A stretch of 64,000 bases of DNA from Paenibacillus sp. DCT19 (GTDB taxonomy: Bacteria > Bacillota > Bacilli > Paenibacillales > Paenibacillaceae): positions 2,181,501-2,245,500 of the forward strand of contig NZ_CP029639.1 of assembly GCF_003268635.1 (NCBI RefSeq), in the 5' to 3' direction. Below are positions 59,290 to 64,000 of the stretch, one piece after another (the first letter of the stretch is position 1; every line of letters starts with the position of its first letter). Under the pieces are notes generated by a model. That model was not told the DNA's origin, ran no database searches, and was given only the letters and a program-made list of their open reading frames with translations. The position numbers and the translations under genes were made by a program.

Positions 59290-59302
59290 GGAGGGAGTAC
59301 TG

Positions 59303-59881
59303 TTGAGTACTGTTCAAGGAGACAAATCAGAGGCTATTTTGGATGCGGCTTATGGTATCTTTGGTTCAAAAGGATTTTATGAGACCAAGATGTCCGATAT
59401 TGCAGATGAGGCCGGCATTGCAAAGGGCACGATTTACTTATATTTCAAAAGCAAGGAACAATTATTTATTGCTGTATCGAAGCGGGACTGTAATAGCTTT
59501 ATTAGCCGTCTTGATTATGCTTTGAAATCCAATGATAATACGGGTGACAAGCTTGGTGCTATCGCGAAAACGCACTTAACTTATTATTATGAGCGGCGTA
59601 ATCATACGAAACTATTTTTTATGGCACCTAATAATGACCCTGATCTGATGAAGTTTATGAAGGGGTTCATGAATGAATATATGAGTATGGTATGTGAGGT
59701 GCTGAAAAGCGCCAATGTACCTGAGCCTGTGCTCTTAGCTGAGGCTTATATAGGAATTCTGGATCGGCTGAAAATGGACATTATGCTTAATCCTGAGTTT
59801 AACGAGGATGATCTGAACAAACGCATTTCCTTTGCGGCTGCACTGTTCTTGGATGGCTGCCGTTCGTTTATTCAAGTATAG
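59303..59881 (+). CDS. TetR-family transcriptional regulator
   Basis: 192 residues with a TTG start behind GGGAGGGAG. The DNA-binding N-terminus reads 'EAILDAAYGIFGSKGFYETKMSDIADEAGIAKGTIYLYFKSKEQLF'; the C-terminal ligand domain is all-helical, like FadR/YsiA regulators of fatty-acid degradation. It lies 13 bases after the DUF92 gene and 54 before the ABC-F gene, so it may control either. Effector unknown. Confidence 0.9.
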   Translation: MSTVQGDKSEAILDAAYGIFGSKGFYETKMSDIADEAGIAKGTIYLYFKSKEQLFIAVSKRDCNSFISRLDYALKSNDNTGDKLGAIAKTHLTYYYERRNHTKLFFMAPNNDPDLMKFMKGFMNEYMSMVCEVLKSANVPEPVLLAEAYIGILDRLKMDIMLNPEFNEDDLNKRISFAAALFLDGCRSFIQV

Positions 59882-59935
59882 AACGTAGTAACAAGATATA
59901 TAGAATATCAATTTACAGAGAAGTAGGTACAAACG

Positions 59936-61882
59936 ATGAACATAATGACTGTAGAGCAAATTTCCAAAAGCTATGGCGAAAAAATATTGTTCAAGGATGC
60001 CTCATTTGGTATGGGGGATCAAGATAAAATTGGTGTCGTTGGGGTAAATGGAACAGGAAAGTCAACGTTTCTACGTGTAATAGCAGGTATTGAACCTGCG
60101 GATGGTGGACAGATTGCCATCGGGAATGATGTACGCATTCAATTTCTCGCGCAAAATCCTCAATTTAATCCAGACAATACCGTACTGCAACAAGTATTTG
60201 AAGGCGATAGCCCTGAGATGAAGACAGTGCGTGAATATACCGAGACGATGGAATTACTGGAACTTAATTCTTCTGACCCAGCTTTGCAAGAGCGACTGAT
60301 GCGTTTGAATCAACAGATGGAACACCTCCAGACTTGGCAGATGGAGAGCGAAGCCAAAAGCATTCTATCCAAGCTGGGCATTCGACAATTCGACGCACGT
60401 ATGGGCACATTATCTGGAGGACAGCGTAAAAGGGTAGCTCTAGCTTCTGCGTTAATTCATCCGTGTGAGCTGCTTATTCTGGATGAGCCGACCAACCATA
60501 TTGATAATGACTCTGTTGTGTGGCTGGAGCAATATTTGCAAAAACGGCGTGGAGCTCTCTTGATGATTACGCATGATAGGTACTTCCTCGATCGTGTTGC
60601 TAATGTGATGCTTGAGCTAGACCATGGACGATTATTCCGGTACGAAGCGAACTATACGCGTTTCCTAGAATTAAAAGCGGAGCGAGAAGAACGTGAGTCT
60701 GCATCAGAGCAGAAGCGGCAAAATCTGCTGCGTACAGAGCTTGCTTGGATTCGACGCGGTGCAAAAGCTCGTACGACCAAACAAAAAGCGAGAATTGATC
60801 GCTATGAGCAATTGAAGGATCAACAAGGGCTGAACCGCTCCGGTTCGATGGACGTTTCGGTTGGCTCGACCCGTCTAGGGAAGAAGATTCTGGAGATTGA
60901 GCATTTATCCAAATCAGTAGGTGGACGTAAACTGATCGAAGATCTGAGTTACATCGCTGTACCAGGAGATCGAGTGGGGATTGTTGGTCCAAATGGTAGT
61001 GGTAAATCGACGCTGTTACAGATGATTTCCGGTAAGCTGGAACCGGACGCAGGTGAGGTTTCTTTGGGGCCAACCGTTAATCTCGGTTACTTCACACAGG
61101 AACATCAGGAGATGGATGAAACATTGCGGGTTATTGAGTACATCAAGGAAGTTGCCGAGAACGTGAAAACGGCTGATGGCTCGCTAATTACCGCTTCGCA
61201 GATGTTAGAACGTTTCCTATTTACGCCAACAGCTCAATGGACGCCAATCTCTCGGTTGTCGGGTGGGGAGAAGCGTAGACTATATTTGCTTCGTGTATTA
61301 ATGGCTGCACCTAACGTTTTATTGCTCGATGAGCCAACGAATGACTTGGATATTCAGACATTGGCTGTACTAGAAGATTATCTGGATGATTTCCCTGGCG
61401 TTGTCTTCGTCGTATCCCATGATCGATACTTCTTGGATCGTACGGTAGATAAGGTTCTCTCCTTTGAAGGTGAAGGTGCTGTAAGGGTTCATGTGGGCGA
61501 CTATAGTGAGTATGCAGAATGGATGTTAAAAAACGTGACATCTAATACGGCTGCATCCTCTCAGACAAAAAGTGGGGCGGAGAATGTTGATTCCAAATCT
61601 TCAACGGATGAGCGTAAGTCGGCTACTTCTACAGCGAAGCCTAAGCTGAAATTCAGCTTCAAGGAACAACGTGAATATGATCAAATTGATGAGAATATTG
61701 AGAAGGCTGAAGCTAATCTGGCTCGAATTAATACCGAGATGGAGGCAGCCTTCAGTGACTCCGCCCGTCTGCAGGAGTTAATGGCGGAACAGGCAGAGGC
61801 TGAGCGTCATTTAGAAGAACTGATGGAACGTTGGACGTACTTGAATGAATTGGCAGAGCAAATTGAGCAAAACAAATCGTAA
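59936..61882 (+). CDS. ABC-F ribosome-associated ATPase (Uup/YfmR type)
   Basis: 648 residues, no membrane segments. Two ABC domains with Walker A 'GVNGTGKST' and 'GPNGSGKST', signatures 'LSGGQRKRVALA' and 'LSGGEKRRLYLL', Walker B 'LLILDEPTNHID' and 'VLLLDEPTNDLD', joined by a P-site linker with 'WIRRGAKARTTKQKARI', and a C-terminal coiled-coil (about 565-648). This is the Uup/YfmR layout, which acts on stalled ribosomes. A drug-resistance role is less likely. Probably read with the preceding TetR gene. Confidence 0.92.
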   Translation: MNIMTVEQISKSYGEKILFKDASFGMGDQDKIGVVGVNGTGKSTFLRVIAGIEPADGGQIAIGNDVRIQFLAQNPQFNPDNTVLQQVFEGDSPEMKTVREYTETMELLELNSSDPALQERLMRLNQQMEHLQTWQMESEAKSILSKLGIRQFDARMGTLSGGQRKRVALASALIHPCELLILDEPTNHIDNDSVVWLEQYLQKRRGALLMITHDRYFLDRVANVMLELDHGRLFRYEANYTRFLELKAEREERESASEQKRQNLLRTELAWIRRGAKARTTKQKARIDRYEQLKDQQGLNRSGSMDVSVGSTRLGKKILEIEHLSKSVGGRKLIEDLSYIAVPGDRVGIVGPNGSGKSTLLQMISGKLEPDAGEVSLGPTVNLGYFTQEHQEMDETLRVIEYIKEVAENVKTADGSLITASQMLERFLFTPTAQWTPISRLSGGEKRRLYLLRVLMAAPNVLLLDEPTNDLDIQTLAVLEDYLDDFPGVVFVVSHDRYFLDRTVDKVLSFEGEGAVRVHVGDYSEYAEWMLKNVTSNTAASSQTKSGAENVDSKSSTDERKSATSTAKPKLKFSFKEQREYDQIDENIEKAEANLARINTEMEAAFSDSARLQELMAEQAEAERHLEELMERWTYLNELAEQIEQNKS

Positions 61883-61968
61883 GATTGCTTTGCTTCTTAA
61901 CTAGAATGGTAAGTGCAAGCTCATAGCTTGAAAGTTCAAACAAAAGTTGAATTAAACCCTGAAACTGT

Positions 61969-62017
61969 AGCCTTTTTTCAAACGCAACATGATGTTGCCT
62001 GTGAAAAAGGGCTTTTT
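61969..62017. terminator. Bidirectional terminator
   Basis: AGCCTTTTTTCA..CAACAT / ATGTTG..TGAAAAAGGGCT stem between the ABC-F (+) and DinB-like (-) genes, T runs both ways. Confidence 0.85.
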
Positions 62018-62031
62018 CTATTCAGGCTAGG

Positions 62032-62745
62032 TTATTTAAGTCGGTTTAATTGTTTCATTTCCTTTTTCAGCTGATCTTTAATGCGAACGCATTTATTCAA
62101 ATGTAAAAAATTATGTCTTGTCGCTGGCATTAGTACAAGTCCGGCGATTGTTTTCTTGCTCCAATATTCAGCAATATCACTTGCTTCTTGAAGAATAGCC
62201 TTTTCATCAAACAACTTTTTAATCCTACTATCTTGTACTTTATTTCTAAACTCGCCTGGCTGCAGTGACGAAACGATTTGTCGGGTTTGTTTTCCTACGG
62301 CGATCCTATATTCTAACAATGATTCTATATTGATCAGTGAACTTAATTCTGCAATATCATCATCACTCATACTGTTTCCGCTATGGGAAAAACGGATGTT
62401 CATTTTTTGTAGCCATTGATCAGAATGAAGTACCTGTTGACTGTCAGCAACTAAAATATTCATTGTTATGTCCTCAACTCTTGCGATATGCCAGAGATGC
62501 CATACGATTGAATTTTTTGTATCTCGAGCGCGTACGGGATACTTCCTTAAGTTACTTTCATGCATATGTTCTAGAACAATGTCCTCTAAGGTATGGATAC
62601 GATCCTTACTCATTTTCGATGAGTATAACAAGGCATGGTGATCGAGAAAAAGCTTAATCGTTGGAACATGTTCATTTGCATTTAAAATGATTTCGGTTAA
62701 TTGCTTATGGTTTTCGTTCCAAGTCCTTCTTTGCTCAATATTCAT
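62032..62745 (-). CDS. DinB-superfamily metal-binding protein
   Basis: 237 residues, four-helix-bundle DinB/YfiT-like. Likely metal His residues are in 'SIVWHLWHIARVEDITMN' and 'MPATRHNFLHLNKC'. Related proteins are thiol transferases or stress proteins; activity unknown. ATG behind GGAGGT. Base composition is more AT-rich than most neighbours, which might indicate transfer. Confidence 0.75.
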   Translation of the reverse strand: MNIEQRRTWNENHKQLTEIILNANEHVPTIKLFLDHHALLYSSKMSKDRIHTLEDIVLEHMHESNLRKYPVRARDTKNSIVWHLWHIARVEDITMNILVADSQQVLHSDQWLQKMNIRFSHSGNSMSDDDIAELSSLINIESLLEYRIAVGKQTRQIVSSLQPGEFRNKVQDSRIKKLFDEKAILQEASDIAEYWSKKTIAGLVLMPATRHNFLHLNKCVRIKDQLKKEMKQLNRLK

Positions 62746-63123
62746 TAAAATTACCTCCAGAATAAAGTGGGAAGAAATTCAGTTGCTTCACAAGCAAACG
62801 ATACCTCACCAAGAGCTGACCAAGATCGTCTCTATTTCAAGAAACAAACAGGAAGAAACTAACATATTATTTTTTTATTCGACGCTATGTTTCGTATTCC
62901 TTGCTGTCTAAATAACGAAATCATGACAAGTGATTGGCTGAATAATTGGCTGTCACACCGTTTAAGTACTCATCCATCGTTATAGTCGGAGGTGATCATT
63001 GTCCGCATTTTTGGATGAACTTATTTGATCTCTCCGAAAATGTGAATTGCATTATTATGAAACGTTTCTCCTTTCATTACGTTGTAATAAGTAAAGAATT
63101 CCATAGGAGGGAGCCGGTACCAC
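62746..63123. other. Intergenic region, no gene seen
   Basis: About 380 AT-rich bases between divergent genes. Several short open frames lack ribosome sites and family resemblance. AGGAGGGAG before 63124 is the start signal of the next gene. No hairpin or repeat stands out. Confidence 0.5.
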
Positions 63124-64000
63124 ATGAATTATAAAGAATTGAATGAGCAATTGGCGATTCTGAAGGAAAAGGGGAGAATTTACGAGAAGTGGAAGAGCAG
63201 GCTTGCGAAACTAAACGAGGAAGAGAACGAGTGGAAAGCCAAAGTAGAGCGACGCTTGGAGCATTTGAAAAAGGAACAAAGCGATGTAGATCGTTTAAAT
63301 AGCATGACATTGTCGGCATTTTTCTATAACTTTATTGGTAAGAAACAGGAACGGTTAGAGAAGGAAGAGCTGGAGCTTATGGAGAGCAAAGCTGAGTATG
63401 ACACGGCATGCCGCATGTTACAGGATGTGCAAGAACAGCGTTTACAGGTACAGCGTGAGCTGGATGGACAACGTGAACTTCAGTTCTGGGAAAGTGATTA
63501 CAAGCAGCTATGGGGCAAGAAGGAACACCATTTACTAGCCAGAGATCATGAACTACAACAGATGGCAGAGGATCGCGAACATGTCATCGGGGAGTTGAAG
63601 GAGCTACATGAGGCGGAGCGAGAAGGTAAACGTCTAATGCTCGCCTTGGATCGTGCTGCAGAGGCTCTAAAGTCGGCAGGGAACTGGGGAGCGTATGATA
63701 TGATGGGTGGTGGTATGATCTCCACTCATATCAAGCGTAGCCGAATGGATGATGCACAATCTGCCATCAATGAAGCTGGAAGACATCTGAAACGTTTTCA
63801 GAAGGAGCTGGATGATGTCAAAATGGCGGTCAAAGCCGACTTAGAACTCGGAGGTTTGTTATCGTTCGCTGATTATTTCTTCGATAACCTCTTCGTGGAT
63901 TGGATGGTTCAGGACAAAATTCGTAAAGCTGAATCTCAGGTGCAGGAGGGACAAAGTACGATCCGCCGTACTATGCATGTTCTAAAAAATGAAATACGTG
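63124..64000 (+). CDS. Coiled-coil protein (cut by window end)
   Basis: The frame is open from ATG 63124, behind AGGAGGGAG, to the window edge (292 codons). Residues 1-190 are almost entirely charged helix ('LNEQLAILKEKGRIYEKW', 'QERLEKEELELMESKAEY'), with a short hydrophobic break 'TLSAFFYNFIGKK' near residue 60 and Gly-rich 'DMMGGGMISTH' near 200, followed by 'LGGLLSFADYFFDNLFVDWMVQDKIRKAES'. No signal peptide. Family not recognised; the pattern suggests a structural or membrane-associated helical protein. C-terminus missing. Confidence 0.75.
   Translation, partial: MNYKELNEQLAILKEKGRIYEKWKSRLAKLNEEENEWKAKVERRLEHLKKEQSDVDRLNSMTLSAFFYNFIGKKQERLEKEELELMESKAEYDTACRMLQDVQEQRLQVQRELDGQRELQFWESDYKQLWGKKEHHLLARDHELQQMAEDREHVIGELKELHEAEREGKRLMLALDRAAEALKSAGNWGAYDMMGGGMISTHIKRSRMDDAQSAINEAGRHLKRFQKELDDVKMAVKADLELGGLLSFADYFFDNLFVDWMVQDKIRKAESQVQEGQSTIRRTMHVLKNEIR

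Noticed and set aside
62746..63123. Short open frames in the last intergenic gap
   Set aside because: They overlap the DinB-like gene or lack start signals and any coherent protein pattern.

Overview
The window looks like chromosomal DNA of a spore-forming, low-to-moderate-GC Gram-positive bacterium, most probably Paenibacillus. This is inferred from gene content: Fur/AraC iron-siderophore genes, a very large Gly-X-Thr collagen-like surface protein, an LtaS-type lipoteichoic acid synthase, hemE-hemH-hemY in the Gram-positive order, small Bacillales families (YnzC, YuzB, YtxH, YutE, Dabb) and strong AGGAGG ribosome sites with many TTG/GTG starts. I see no insertion sequence, CRISPR array, rRNA operon or intact prophage.

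Layout. 1-5.2 kb: iron uptake, with the end of an AraC regulator, two Fur-boxed siderophore-binding lipoproteins, an AraC regulator carrying its own binding-protein domain, and an FhuF-like iron reductase. 5.2-11.7 kb: an unknown duplicated-domain protein, another AraC regulator, the 1445-residue collagen-like protein and a YnzC protein. 12-18.3 kb: a flavoprotein, an unknown protein and the fructose operon fruR-fruK-fruA. 18.5-29 kb: a methyltransferase, a zinc alcohol dehydrogenase, a bicupin oxalate decarboxylase, a J-domain/TPR gene coupled to a DUF1266 gene and a LysR regulator, a spermidine-synthase-like protein and a diguanylate cyclase. 29-41.2 kb: HxlR regulator, Gfo/Idh oxidoreductase, tRNA-Leu(CAG), a tandem-HTH protein, an isolated holin, several small conserved proteins, murI, a LysM/M14 peptidase and an aldo/keto reductase. 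41.4-51 kb: DsbA-like protein, LTA synthase, RNA and O-methyltransferases, exported asparaginase, P450 and an MFS transporter. 51-64 kb: the haem operon, a CapA-like protein, a glycerophosphodiesterase, an FAH-family enzyme, a DUF92 protein, a TetR/ABC-F pair, a DinB-like protein and a coiled-coil protein cut by the window end.

The strongest global signal is technical. Nine genes, including essential ones such as murI and hemH, are each broken by exactly one missing base. Eight of the gaps fall in or beside short G/C runs, and the ninth is best explained the same way. Restoring one base repairs every one. This is best read as under-called homopolymers in the sequence, not as gene decay. A tenth event, an under-called A run, would explain why the first AraC gene runs in frame into the following lipoprotein.

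The most interesting biology is the collagen-like protein with a 26-residue super-repeat, a dispersed intergenic repeat present twice, a bicupin enzyme with an unusual active-site lid, an AraC regulator whose sensor is a paralogue of the neighbouring transporter lipoprotein, and the coupled J-domain/TPR-DUF1266-LysR cluster.
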